A stretch of 64,000 nt of DNA from Eubacteriaceae bacterium UBA6119 (GTDB lineage Bacteria > Bacillota > Clostridia > Eubacteriales > UBA1433): contig DIVZ01000003.1 of NCBI GenBank assembly GCA_002423395.1, positions 138,960 to 202,959 of the forward strand, given 5' to 3'. A program made the translations under genes and the position numbers. Below are positions 1 through 8,070 of the stretch, piece by piece (the first letter of the stretch is position 1; each line of letters opens with the position of its first letter). The notes under the pieces were generated by a model. It searched no databases. It was not told the DNA's origin and saw only the letters and a program-made list of their open reading frames with translations.

Positions 1-291
1 GCTGCTGAAAAAGCTGCAATACAAAAAGAACTGGATGCAAGAACAAAGACATTGTCAGCAGGAAAATATACTGTCGGCAAAGATATAAAGCCTGGATTAT
101 TTGATGCAATAGCAGTAAGCGGGCATGGTAACCTTTTTATACATAGTTCAGGCGGATCATTAAAGGTAAATGAAATGATGGGAACAACAGATCCTAGATG
201 GTATATAAAAAAATATAGTAATATTTCGTTATCAAACGGAGATCAAATTGAAATAACAAGTACACTTAAAATTAAGTTCCAAGCAAAATAA
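1..291 (+). CDS. Hypothetical protein, 3' part only
   Basis: The reading frame is open from the first base of the window, so the gene starts upstream and 96 C-terminal residues are visible. The first 18 or so residues are rich in Ala, Lys and Glu and look like the end of a helix or coiled coil. The rest is a small, probably beta-rich domain beginning GKYTVGKDIKPG. Similar GKYTVGxDI modules occur in secreted or lipid-anchored proteins of Bacillota, but the localisation signal would lie outside the window. A TTG at position 52 could be read as a start but has no ribosome binding site, and the frame upstream of it is open. Function unknown. A strong terminator follows directly. Confidence 0.6.
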   Translation, partial: AAEKAAIQKELDARTKTLSAGKYTVGKDIKPGLFDAIAVSGHGNLFIHSSGGSLKVNEMMGTTDPRWYIKKYSNISLSNGDQIEITSTLKIKFQAK

Positions 292-302
292 ATTTATAAG
301 AT

Positions 303-336
303 AATTAAGACCGCAAAAGCGGTCTTAATTTTTTTA
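303..336 (+). terminator. Intrinsic terminator
   Basis: Twelve-base-pair stem (303-314 with 319-330), AAAA loop, followed by a T run. It ends the partial gene at 1-291. Confidence 0.9.
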
Positions 337-381
337 TTAATTATTATAAGATATCTGATTTAATAATTATTTTATATAAAC

Positions 382-1560
382 CTACTGTCTCTTAGCCGAT
401 TTTGTAAACAACGCCGCGCAGACAAGCGAAGTAATCGGCATTGTGAGTAAAATACCTATGCTGCCTGCTAAAGCCTGCAATAGCTCCGCGATAATTAATT
501 CTCTGTTAAAAAGAAACAGCGGAGATGAGTTATATGCCACAAAAAGCAGAACTATTGATAATGAGCTACCTATGTAAGCAAGTATAAGAGTGTTTGTCAT
601 TGTGCCCATAACATCGCGGCCTATATTCATTCCCGATTTAAATATTTTGTCAAAAGTAACTGAGTTTGAATGTTCTTTAACTTCCCATAAAGAAGAAGCT
701 ATTGACACAGATGTGTCCATTATCGCGCCCATTGCGCCGATTACTATTGCGCCGAAAATTATAGCTTTTAAATCTATGGGGTGGGCAGAGGAAAACTGCA
801 GCAGGAAGATAGAATCTTCGTCTATTACGCCTGTCATTGACAGTATGTTACTCATCAGTATCGTCAAGAGACCGCTTATCAACACGCCCGAAAAGCAGCC
901 TATTATAGCGGCTAACGACTTATAGTTTTTGCCGTTTACAATGAGTATAGTCATTATAATTGTGTAAAAGCAGATAATAATTGATGAGACATATATATTT
1001 TTTCCGGATAATATAGAAGGGATAAATACGGCAAATATACCCGCGCAAGTAAAAATTAATGAAAGCAGAGTATTAAAACCTTTTTTCCTTCCGAATATCA
1101 ACAGAGCAAGTACAAACACTGCGCCCAAAATATATAGTTTATCATGGCGCACGTATTCCATAAAATTCCAGTCTTGACCTTCTGCCGACTGATTTACCAA
1201 AACAACTTTATCACCTGCTTTGACTTCTCCGGCGGCTGCGGCTAAAGGCAGGCTGTCATCTATGTATTGGTATGCTGTTACAGTTTGATCTTTATAATTT
1301 CCGTTTAAAATTCTTGCTTTAAAAGTTATTTGAACAGTGTTATATACTTCTCCGTCGCCGTAGTCAGTTTGATCGGCGTCTCGCTGTATAACTTGAGTAA
1401 TGAGCGCTTTTACTATATCCTGATTACTGCTTTCTGAAGACGGATGAAAACCTTCTGTAGCTAATTTGTTTCCTATTAATAAAAATAACACCGAAAAAAT
1501 TATTGTAGCAAAATAAAACGCAAAATTGTTTGGCTGTCTGTTTAATCCATTTTTTTTCAT
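382..1560 (-). CDS. YibE/F family membrane protein
   Basis: A 392-residue polytopic membrane protein. One N-terminal membrane segment (about residues 14-34) is followed by an extracytoplasmic domain of about 100 residues. Seven or so membrane segments then fill residues 138-385. The order of a beta-rich external domain and then a helical bundle, with small-residue stretches such as GAIVIGAMGAIMDT, is that of the YibE/F family, whose transport function is not firmly known. It lies 31 bp downstream of the HD-domain gene on the same strand, so the two are probably co-transcribed. A GGGGCG ribosome-binding-like sequence precedes the ATG. I am confident of the family but not of a substrate. Confidence 0.85.
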   Translation of the reverse strand: MKKNGLNRQPNNFAFYFATIIFSVLFLLIGNKLATEGFHPSSESSNQDIVKALITQVIQRDADQTDYGDGEVYNTVQITFKARILNGNYKDQTVTAYQYIDDSLPLAAAAGEVKAGDKVVLVNQSAEGQDWNFMEYVRHDKLYILGAVFVLALLIFGRKKGFNTLLSLIFTCAGIFAVFIPSILSGKNIYVSSIIICFYTIIMTILIVNGKNYKSLAAIIGCFSGVLISGLLTILMSNILSMTGVIDEDSIFLLQFSSAHPIDLKAIIFGAIVIGAMGAIMDTSVSIASSLWEVKEHSNSVTFDKIFKSGMNIGRDVMGTMTNTLILAYIGSSLSIVLLFVAYNSSPLFLFNRELIIAELLQALAGSIGILLTMPITSLVCAALFTKSAKRQ

Positions 1561-1591
1561 TATGTCGCCCCAATATAATAATTAGTATGTT

Positions 1592-2161
1592 TTATAGCGA
1601 ACCCCTAAGGCCTATCGCGTCAGCAACCTGCCGCATACCCATAATTGTTTCTGTTATTATATAATCTAAATCTTCGCCGAGCATATCAGCTCCCTGGGCA
1701 ATTACTTCACGGTTAACGCCTGCGGCGAAAGATTTGTCTTTGAATTTCTTTTTTACACTTTTTAGTTCAAGGTCCAATACGCTTTTTGAAGGCCGCATTA
1801 TCGCGCAGGCATTTATAAGCCCCGTTATTTCATCTATTGTAAAAAGTATTTTTTCCATTTTGTGCACAGGTTCAACATCACAGCATAAACCGTATCCGTG
1901 GCTTTGCACAGCGTGTATATACTCTTCGTCTATATCATTTTCTTTTAGTATTTCTTTTGCTTTAATACAGTGTTGTGTTGGGTACATTTGATAATCTATA
2001 TCATGCAGCAGTCCAATTATGCCCCATTTTTCTTCATCTTCGCCGTTGATTTTTGCGAAATGCCTCATTGCGCCTTCTACTGCAAGCGCATGCATAATAA
2101 GAGCTTCGGAAGTATTGTATTTTGTTAATAGTTCATATGCCTTATCTCTGCTTGGTTTCAT
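1592..2161 (-). CDS. HD-domain hydrolase
   Basis: A 189-residue soluble protein with the spaced His and Asp residues of an HD phosphohydrolase. These are a His in MHALAVE near residue 24, the HD pair in GLLHDIDY near 53, a His in QSHGYG near 88 and an Asp in TIDEITGLI near 111. The family uses divalent metals to hydrolyse phosphate esters, often of nucleotides; the substrate here cannot be read from sequence. I chose the ATG at 2161 because GAGG sits seven bases before it. A TTG six bases further upstream is less likely. It is the first gene of a probable two-gene operon with the YibE/F protein. Confidence 0.85.
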   Translation of the reverse strand: MKPSRDKAYELLTKYNTSEALIMHALAVEGAMRHFAKINGEDEEKWGIIGLLHDIDYQMYPTQHCIKAKEILKENDIDEEYIHAVQSHGYGLCCDVEPVHKMEKILFTIDEITGLINACAIMRPSKSVLDLELKSVKKKFKDKSFAAGVNREVIAQGADMLGEDLDYIITETIMGMRQVADAIGLRGSL

Positions 2162-2266
2162 AATCAATCCTCTTTAAATTCATAAATTTAATTCAGACAA
2201 TTATAGCAAAGTAATTTTGATAAATCAACAAACAATCTTTTTAAAGAAGTTATATTAATAATAAGA

Positions 2267-2809
2267 TTAGATTAACGCAAATCCGTTTATAAAATGGCTT
2301 ATGGGAATAAACGCTATATATGAGGCGGCAAAACCAACAAGCACATCTGAGGGGTAATGGTAACCCAAATAAATTCTTGATATGCCTACAAGACCGGCAA
2401 GAGTGAAATAAAGAACTGATAGAACCGGAAAAACATGCGACAGCACAAAAGCTATTGAAAAAGCGGCGTTTGTATGCCCTGAAGGGAATGAATATTTGCA
2501 CTTAGGCGGTTTTACGCAAGAAGTCTGCTTTATTACCGTATAAGGCCTCGGTCTGTTAACGATACGCTTAATAAGCTGCACAAAAAACTGGTTAATAATA
2601 ATAACGATTGCAAGGAATAAACCTGCCGTATGCATAATTGCATTATGCCAAAATAAAAGTGTCAAGCATAATACTACCGAAAAGCAAAATGAACCTAATT
2701 GCGTTATAGCGCGCAAATTATAATACAGCGCTCTTCTATAAAGCTTATGATGCAAAAATAAGTATATTATTTCATCTATTTTTTTAAAGTAGTTTTTTAT
2801 ATTACGCAT
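2267..2809 (-). CDS. PAP2 family membrane phosphatase
   Basis: A 180-residue membrane protein of the type-2 phosphatidic acid phosphatase superfamily. All three signature motifs are present: K-x6-RP (KRIVNRPRPY), PSGH (SFPSGHTNAAF) and SR-x5-H-x3-D (SRIYLGYHYPSD). Five or six hydrophobic segments surround them, which places the active site at the outer face of the membrane. Members dephosphorylate lipid phosphates such as undecaprenyl pyrophosphate or phosphatidylglycerol phosphate; which applies here is open. A GGGGAAGC ribosome binding site precedes the ATG. It is transcribed separately from its neighbours. Confidence 0.88.
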   Translation of the reverse strand: MRNIKNYFKKIDEIIYLFLHHKLYRRALYYNLRAITQLGSFCFSVVLCLTLLFWHNAIMHTAGLFLAIVIIINQFFVQLIKRIVNRPRPYTVIKQTSCVKPPKCKYSFPSGHTNAAFSIAFVLSHVFPVLSVLYFTLAGLVGISRIYLGYHYPSDVLVGFAASYIAFIPISHFINGFALI

Positions 2810-3259
2810 TGCTTCCCCGATTTATTTGGAAATGAAACATCTTGATTATAACATAAAAGTTGATTATAAATCATCTGAAATTTATTCCAATAATGCAAAG
2901 AGCAGCATTTTTTTAGCATATATTTATTATTGCTTTATCTTTAATTAATTTTTACTAAGGTAATTTTTTGTTAATAAACTCGAAAATATTGCATTGTGAT
3001 AAAAAAACATACTTACTTTTAATCGACTTGATTTTGGAAGTATTATAAAAACAGTAAACAACTTAAAAACTTTGAATATATATTAGTAAAGACATTACAG
3101 GTCAAGTGGGAAGCACATCTTAAAAATTGCCGAGCGGGTGGGCGGCGAGATGTTTTATTATCTTTTATAATTTTACTCGGGTAGATAATTTCTTTTAATT
3201 GCAAAACAACTGTTCAATATTTATAATAAACTATAAACATAGAACGCGAGGGGTATTTT
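2810..3259. other. AT-rich intergenic region with one GC-rich structured island
   Basis: This 450-bp region lies between divergent genes and is strongly AT-rich. The exception is 3115-3153, where ACATCT (3115-3120) can pair with AGATGT (3148-3153). The pair encloses an inner GCCG/CGGC stem (3129-3132 with 3143-3146) with loop AGCGGGTGGG. I do not recognise this as a known riboswitch or RNA. No coding region is supported. Confidence 0.45.
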
Positions 3260-4135
3260 ATGGATAATTTTCACTCGGCGGATATTGTATACTTCAGCGG
3301 AACTGGCGGCACTGCTAAAGTGGCGTTTGCGCTTGAAAAAGAACTTATAAAAAAAGGTATAACAGTAAATACATACGAGCTTAATGGAAAATCTAAATCA
3401 GAAAGCCTCGGAGATTTGTTTATTTTAATGTTTCCCGTATATGCGGCAAATGCCCCTAAGTCAATTGACGAATGGGTAAAAGCCGCCCCCTTTGGCAATG
3501 ACAAAAAGACAGCCGTTATTTCAGTATCGGGCGGAGGGGAAATGATTGTTAATACCGCGTGCAGGGTATCAACTATAAAAAGTCTTGTAAAAAAGGGCTA
3601 TGATGTATTTTATGAAGAAATGTTTGTAATGCCGACAAATTGCTTTGTATCTAACAGCGATGAGCTTAACGGAATGCTGTTAGATGTGCTGCCTCGTAAG
3701 GCGGATAATGCCGTGCAAAAGATAATTACAGGCAATGTACATCGAAAAAAGCCGCTGATTATAGACAGGTTCATTTCAAAAATTATGCTAATTGAGAAAC
3801 ATGCGGCAAAATTATTCGGAAAACATTTAGCGGCAAACGCCCTCTGCAGCGGGTGCGGATTATGCGCAGAAAATTGCCCGAGAAATAATATAATAATGCA
3901 AAATCAAAAGCCTGTTTTTAACGGTAATTGCGTTATTTGTCTCAAATGTGTGTATGCATGCCCGCAAAAAGCGATTATACCCAAATATTTTAAGAGTTTT
4001 ACTATAAAAGAGGGATTTGATATAGACGCAATAGAAGAAAAGGCCAAAAATATAATTAAATATCCTCCCGTGAAAGAAGCGGCTAAAGGGTTTTTATACA
4101 AGGGAATCCGAGAGTACTTAGAAGAAGATTATTAA
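3260..4135 (+). CDS. EFR1-type flavodoxin-ferredoxin fusion protein
   Basis: A 291-residue electron-transfer protein. Residues 1-150 form a flavodoxin-like domain beginning IVYFSGTGGTAKVA, the phosphate loop that binds FMN. The C-terminal part carries two 4Fe-4S cluster motifs, CSGCGLCAENCP near residue 196 and CVICLKCVYACP near residue 222. This architecture is that of the EFR1 family of clostridial ferredoxins, which pass electrons between an FMN and two clusters. The physiological partner is unknown. The start has a GAGGGG ribosome binding site. A second flavodoxin-type gene follows 35 bp downstream and is probably in the same operon. Confidence 0.88.
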   Translation: MDNFHSADIVYFSGTGGTAKVAFALEKELIKKGITVNTYELNGKSKSESLGDLFILMFPVYAANAPKSIDEWVKAAPFGNDKKTAVISVSGGGEMIVNTACRVSTIKSLVKKGYDVFYEEMFVMPTNCFVSNSDELNGMLLDVLPRKADNAVQKIITGNVHRKKPLIIDRFISKIMLIEKHAAKLFGKHLAANALCSGCGLCAENCPRNNIIMQNQKPVFNGNCVICLKCVYACPQKAIIPKYFKSFTIKEGFDIDAIEEKAKNIIKYPPVKEAAKGFLYKGIREYLEEDY

Positions 4136-4170
4136 ACTAATGAATTAAAAAACAAAACAGGAGAAGTTAA

Positions 4171-4728
4171 ATGTCTGATATTGCAGTTATTTATAAGAGT
4201 AAATATGGTTCTACAAAACAATACGCCGAATGGATTAGCGAAGAGCTGAATGCGGATTTGTTTGAACGTTCGGATGTTAAAATTGAAAATCTTAGCAATT
4301 ATAAAACTATTATTTTTGGGGGCGGTTTATATGCCAGCGGGATAATAGGGTTTGATATAATAAAGAAAAATTTCGAAAGAATAAAAGATAAAAATATTAT
4401 CGTTTTTACGGTAGGATTAGGAGATCCAAAAAACAAAGATCAATTTATTCCTATTATTGATCAAAATTTTACTGATGAAATGAAAGAGTACATTTCCATT
4501 TTCCATTTAAGAGGAAGCATGGATTACAGCAGACTTAATTTAATGCATCGTTCATTGATGGGGATGGTTAAAAAATCAGTTGATAAAAAACCTGAAGAAA
4601 ACCGCACAGAGGAAGATATACAAATGTTAGAAACTTATGGGGATAAAGTAAATTTTATAGATAAAAATACAGCGATTCCAATAATAGAATTAGTTAAAGC
4701 TTTTAAAATTAAAATGGAAATAGATTAA
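4171..4728 (+). CDS. Flavodoxin-domain protein (HemG-like)
   Basis: A 185-residue protein with an N-terminal flavodoxin fold: AVIYKSKYGSTKQYAEWI binds the FMN phosphate and IIFGGGLYASG matches the second flavin loop. The arrangement resembles the HemG/flavodoxin-domain group. No haem-biosynthesis genes are nearby, so a role as protoporphyrinogen oxidase should not be assumed. The C-terminal half (residues 110-185) is helical and basic. A GGAGAAG ribosome binding site precedes the ATG. Probably co-transcribed with the ferredoxin-flavodoxin gene upstream. Confidence 0.8.
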   Translation: MSDIAVIYKSKYGSTKQYAEWISEELNADLFERSDVKIENLSNYKTIIFGGGLYASGIIGFDIIKKNFERIKDKNIIVFTVGLGDPKNKDQFIPIIDQNFTDEMKEYISIFHLRGSMDYSRLNLMHRSLMGMVKKSVDKKPEENRTEEDIQMLETYGDKVNFIDKNTAIPIIELVKAFKIKMEID

Positions 4729-4807
4729 AAATGTGTGATTTGGGTGTTGTGAACTTAATATATCAAAAAATTTAAAAAAATAAACACCTGCAAATGGTGT
4801 TTTAAAT

Positions 4808-4877
4808 AAGGGAGAGCGGACAATTCCCTTTTTTACTAAAATTTAATGAAAAGGGAATTAGTCCCCTCATTCCCTCA
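4808..4877. repeat. Imperfect inverted repeat in intergenic DNA
   Basis: The left half (4808-4846, AAGGGAGAGCGGACAATTCCC then T-rich) is roughly mirrored by the right half (4847-4877, AAAAGGGAATTAGTCCCC then TCATTCCCT). Each half can also fold into its own GGGA/TCCC hairpin, and the left one is followed by a T run. It may serve as terminator for the flavodoxin genes or be a small mobile repeat. The rest of 4729-5080 shows nothing else. Confidence 0.45.
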
Positions 4878-5081
4878 TCAGACGGGATAATATAAGTATA
4901 ACTTATTATTTTAATTAATACAATTACTTTAAACAATTAAAGAACTGCAGCGTACCTAAAAAACAACAAATATAATATCTGATATTAAAAATGCAAATGA
5001 ATAAAATATAAAAACCATAAAAAAACAAAAAATCGTTTAAAAAAAAGTTCATTAACATAAAAACAATATATAATGCTTGAG

Positions 5082-5110
5082 TTGTATATGAATTCAATAT
5101 ATGGTATACT
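5082..5110 (+). promoter_or_regulatory. Sigma-A-type promoter of the MFS gene
   Basis: TTGTAT at 5082-5087 and TATACT at 5105-5110 are separated by 17 bp, with an extended TG before the -10. The start codon lies 30 bp further on. Confidence 0.7.
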
Positions 5111-5139
5111 AAATAACCGATTACTTTAAGGAAGAAATT

Positions 5140-6351
5140 ATGCAAAAACAAAAATTGTGGACAAAGAATTACGTAGCAATTACGCTCATTTTTTTTATAA
5201 ACGGCATTATCTTTTTTCTTTTGATGTCTACTGTCAGTGTATTTGTTTCAGAGAAATTTAATGTATCGGCAAGTATAGCGGGGCTTACCGCAAGCATATT
5301 TATTGTATCATCCTCCCTATCAAGAATAGAAACAGGAAGAGCGCTTTCAAACAAGGACGGGAAAAAAATATTATTTTTTGGTCTTATCTTTTGTTTGATT
5401 ATTTCGGTTTTATATTTCTTTGTAAAAAATGTTGCTATTCTGATTATCGTCAGGTTTCTACACGGTATAAGTTCGGGAATTGCGTCAACTGCGGCAGGCA
5501 CCATGATCGCTTATGTTATACCGTTAGAAAGACGAGCAGAAGGAATAGGGAATTTTATGTCAAGCGGTATGCTTGCTTCTGCTATAGGTCCATTTATAGG
5601 CATTATGTTAATTAAGGGCGGAAGCCTTACCCCGATTTATATACTATGTCTTATATTAGGAGCTGTGAGCATTGCATTCGGTTTTATGATAGACATGCCT
5701 GTAAAAGATAAAGAAATATTTGTTAAAACAAAACAAAAAATTAATGAGTTAAAACTAACTGATTTTTTTGAAAAGCGCGCTTTGCCGATTTCTCTGCTCA
5801 TTTTTTTGACATGTTTATCATATTCTTCCATTATGACATATCTGCCCATGTATGCCAAGGCTATTAATATGGCAAGTATCGCAAGCATATACTTTATATT
5901 TCATGCTGCAGGCGCTATATTCACAAGGCCTGCTATAGGACGTTTAATGGATAAACGCGGTGCTAATATAGTAACTTATCCGGTATTGATAATATTTTCG
6001 ATAGGAATGTTTATAGTAAGCAGAGCTCAGACGCCGTTTGTTTTACTTTTTGGCGCGTTGCTTATAGGATTCGGATTGGGCAATATGAATTCCATAGGGC
6101 AGACAATAGCAATTCAAAACATGCCGTCAAACCGAATAGGAATGGCAACTTCTACATTTTATATTTTTATGGACATGGGGCTTGGAGCAGGACCGTATAT
6201 ACTCGGGCTTTTAATACCCCTTGTCAGTTTCAGAGGAATTTATCTAATCTCATCAATATTACTTGCATTGTGTATAGGCGTTTATTATTTAGTACACGGA
6301 TTAAAAGAAAGCAGACAGAAAAAATTATCCGCCTGTCAATCAGAGATTTAA
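5140..6351 (+). CDS. Major facilitator superfamily transporter
   Basis: A 403-residue integral membrane protein with about twelve hydrophobic segments split into two six-helix halves by a charged loop near residues 190-210. The loop after the second helix contains SRIETGRALSNKDGKK, a variant of the MFS motif between helices 2 and 3. RFLHGISSGIASTAAGTMI fits the helix 4-5 region. This places it among drug- or metabolite-exporting MFS permeases, without a predictable substrate. An AAGGAAG ribosome binding site and a good promoter precede it and a terminator follows, so it is a single-gene unit. Confidence 0.88.
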   Translation: MQKQKLWTKNYVAITLIFFINGIIFFLLMSTVSVFVSEKFNVSASIAGLTASIFIVSSSLSRIETGRALSNKDGKKILFFGLIFCLIISVLYFFVKNVAILIIVRFLHGISSGIASTAAGTMIAYVIPLERRAEGIGNFMSSGMLASAIGPFIGIMLIKGGSLTPIYILCLILGAVSIAFGFMIDMPVKDKEIFVKTKQKINELKLTDFFEKRALPISLLIFLTCLSYSSIMTYLPMYAKAINMASIASIYFIFHAAGAIFTRPAIGRLMDKRGANIVTYPVLIIFSIGMFIVSRAQTPFVLLFGALLIGFGLGNMNSIGQTIAIQNMPSNRIGMATSTFYIFMDMGLGAGPYILGLLIPLVSFRGIYLISSILLALCIGVYYLVHGLKESRQKKLSACQSEI

Positions 6352-6370
6352 TATATAAATAATATTTAAA

Positions 6371-6394
6371 AAAGAGGCATGGCCTCTTTTTTAT
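6371..6394 (+). terminator. Intrinsic terminator
   Basis: Eight-base-pair stem AAAGAGGC/GCCTCTTT with a three-base loop and a T run, 20 bp after the MFS gene. Confidence 0.9.
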
Positions 6395-6471
6395 GTTCAT
6401 AATAACAATAAAATTTCATAAATATATAAAGGGACAAACAATATTATATATCGAAAGTTTGTAAACTATAT

Positions 6472-6747
6472 ATGTATGATTTTATTTTATTTACAATTTT
6501 GCTTATTTTAATAGCGGCAAGCGTAGCGCTTGTTTTTCTTATACTGTTCGGAGAAACCGCGAAAAAAAATTTGCCTTACAAAAGCTTAGATGAATCTACC
6601 GAAAAAGATGAAAATAACAAAACGGAAATTACTAAAAATGATATAGAGCTTATGGAAAAATTCCGAAGCACTTTTTCTGATGAGGAAATAAAGCGGTTTA
6701 AAGAGATTGATAAGAAGATAAATAAGATGTCGAATAAGAAAATATAG
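6472..6747 (+). CDS. Small single-pass membrane protein, unknown
   Basis: A 91-residue protein with one hydrophobic segment (residues 4-26) and a highly charged C-terminal part. The tail segment LMEKFRSTFSDEEIKRF resembles the tail of the small membrane protein at 29653-29910, which has LLNRFYQTFSEQDLIRI in the same place. The two look like divergent paralogues. The N-terminus should be outside or in the membrane and the tail cytoplasmic. The ribosome binding site is weak, so the start is less certain. No family recognised. Confidence 0.6.
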   Translation: MYDFILFTILLILIAASVALVFLILFGETAKKNLPYKSLDESTEKDENNKTEITKNDIELMEKFRSTFSDEEIKRFKEIDKKINKMSNKKI

Positions 6748-6819
6748 AGAGAAAGTATATTTATAATAATAATAAAAAGTACATATAAATATAATAACCG
6801 TCTTATATGGGAGGTTATT

Positions 6820-7260
6820 ATGAAAAGCAAAGACTACTATTACGCTTTAATCGCAATATCAGCGCTTGGAGTAATGAGCCAGACGTTTGAACTTTTTAAT
6901 GAGTACATAAACCGCATATTAATAGCCGGCGGCATTGTCGCATTGGCTGTTTTTTATTTGTTTGAGCTTAAAAATGTCAGGAAAGAGCATAGAAAAAAGA
7001 AAAGCTATAAATTCTGGAAATACTTTAATTTAGTGAGTCAGGATTCCGCGCCTATAAAAAAGCGCGAAACTATAAAAGAATACGGATCGTCTTATTGTTA
7101 TGAACCTCCCGTTGGTATAAGCAGCGAAAAATTTAAGAGCAAAAGACTGGAACTGCTGGAATACACAAACGCCGATGATATAAATATAAAATACATCAAC
7201 GGCAATATTGTTATTGATGTATATCATTCAAAAAAATCCGATATAAAACATTTAGAATAA
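6820..7260 (+). CDS. Membrane protein, unknown
   Basis: A 146-residue protein with two closely spaced hydrophobic segments (about residues 7-24 and 33-50), then a basic linker and a soluble C-terminal domain of about 90 residues. GGGAGG stands seven bases before the ATG, so the gene is well supported. It follows the small membrane protein after 72 bp on the same strand. The tail has no recognisable motif; a short beta-rich region (INIKYINGNIVIDVYHS) ends it. I cannot assign a function. Confidence 0.65.
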   Translation: MKSKDYYYALIAISALGVMSQTFELFNEYINRILIAGGIVALAVFYLFELKNVRKEHRKKKSYKFWKYFNLVSQDSAPIKKRETIKEYGSSYCYEPPVGISSEKFKSKRLELLEYTNADDINIKYINGNIVIDVYHSKKSDIKHLE

Positions 7261-7265
7261 AAAAA

Positions 7266-7334
7266 TAACGGTGAAAGTCAAGGAAGAAGTGGCATGGATT
7301 GCAAAGGCTGAGCCAAATGTTATTTTCACCGTTA
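7266..7334 (+). repeat. Stem-closed element, copy 1
   Basis: TAACGGTGAAA (7266-7276) pairs perfectly with TTTCACCGTTA (7324-7334) and encloses 47 bases that contain a GGC-TGA-GCC mini-hairpin. The element lies five bases after the membrane-protein stop codon. Inside is AAGGAAG followed by ATG and a five-codon frame. The same closing stem recurs at 7562-7656 around a different interior, which suggests a small RNA or regulatory structure. No T run follows. Confidence 0.5.
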
Positions 7335-7561
7335 AAAGCAAAATTATTATATAATTATAGTATTAGTGTACTTTTATAATATATATAATTTTTATAAATA
7401 ATTCAAGTATTTTTTTAAAAAATGCTTGAATATAAATTCATAATAATATATTATTATTATAAAATTATTGTAAACAGATAATATATTTATTTAATAACGA
7501 TAAAATGCATTGTCAAAAGAACATAAGACTAAAATTAAATATTTATTTTCAGACAAAAAAA

Positions 7562-7656
7562 TTAACGGTGAAAAAGTTGCGGAGGATAATCGTTAACAAA
7601 GGAAAATGAGGTATTTCATATATTAATATAACCGATTATTTAATTCTCACCGTTAA
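7562..7656 (+). repeat. Stem-closed element, copy 2
   Basis: TTAACGGTGA (7562-7571) pairs perfectly with TCACCGTTAA (7647-7656). Inside, ATAATCG and CGATTAT form a second stem and a short GAAAA/TTTC hairpin sits at the tip. The closing stem shares AACGGTGA/TCACCGTT with the element at 7266-7334, but the interiors differ in length and sequence. An AAAGGA sequence precedes a six-codon ATG frame inside. Confidence 0.5.
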
Positions 7657-7790
7657 ATAGAATATCAATATAACATAATAGTTGTATTTTTACAATATAC
7701 AATTTATATTTTATTTGCATAAAATATAAACTATGAAAAAAATCGACAAAGTATAAATATAAAAAATTATAACAACTACTACACTCGTTT

Positions 7791-7860
7791 ATAAATATAG
7801 CCGGCTTACAATATGATTTCTCTGCCTAGGGATCATAATATATAAGCTGGCTATATTTAT
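7791..7860. repeat. Seventy-base long hairpin
   Basis: The arms 7791-7808 and 7841-7860 pair over about 18 positions (AAATATAGCC...GGCTATATTT) with one mismatch. A second palindromic pair, ATATGAT/ATCATAT, lies inside the loop. No T run on either strand, so it is not a simple terminator. It could be a small RNA or a remnant of a miniature mobile element. The remaining DNA between 7261 and 8070 is AT-rich, and I see nothing else in it. Confidence 0.5.
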
Positions 7861-8070
7861 TCTATGTGATTTATTTATAATTTTGCAGATTAACTTAATG
7901 CATATAAGCAAATTTAACACAAATAAGCTTGCGCCTCTTTTTATATGTGTTATATTGATATAAATTATTGCATATAATTTTTTAATATAAAAGTAAATCA
8001 AATTTTATTTATTAAATATATCAAGCAAATTAATACAAGATATAAAACCCCGACATAAGGAGAAAAGAAA

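Noticed and set aside
590..925. 111-codon frame on the plus strand
   Set aside because: It lies opposite the clear YibE/F gene and has no ribosome binding site or family similarity; it is a shadow frame.
3129..3146. tRNA-like GCCGAGCGGGTGGGC segment
   Set aside because: It recalls the D-arm of tRNA-Ser, -Leu or -Tyr, but there is no acceptor stem, anticodon arm or TTCGA loop around it.
4171..4728. Assignment as haem-pathway HemG
   Set aside because: The fold fits, but no haem genes are near and similar flavodoxins serve other roles, so no gene symbol is given.
7288..7320. Possible TwoAYGGAY-type RNA (loop ATGGAT)
   Set aside because: Only one such loop is present in the element, and the second copy at 7562 has none, so the known motif is not met.
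7370..7480. CRISPR-like repetition in AT-rich DNA
   Set aside because: Only simple AT repeats and one ATTCAAG/CTTGAAT inverted pair are present; there are no regularly spaced repeats and no cas genes in the window.
7789..8001. 70-codon frame on the minus strand
   Set aside because: AT-rich composition, no ribosome binding site, and it runs through the long hairpin at 7791-7860.
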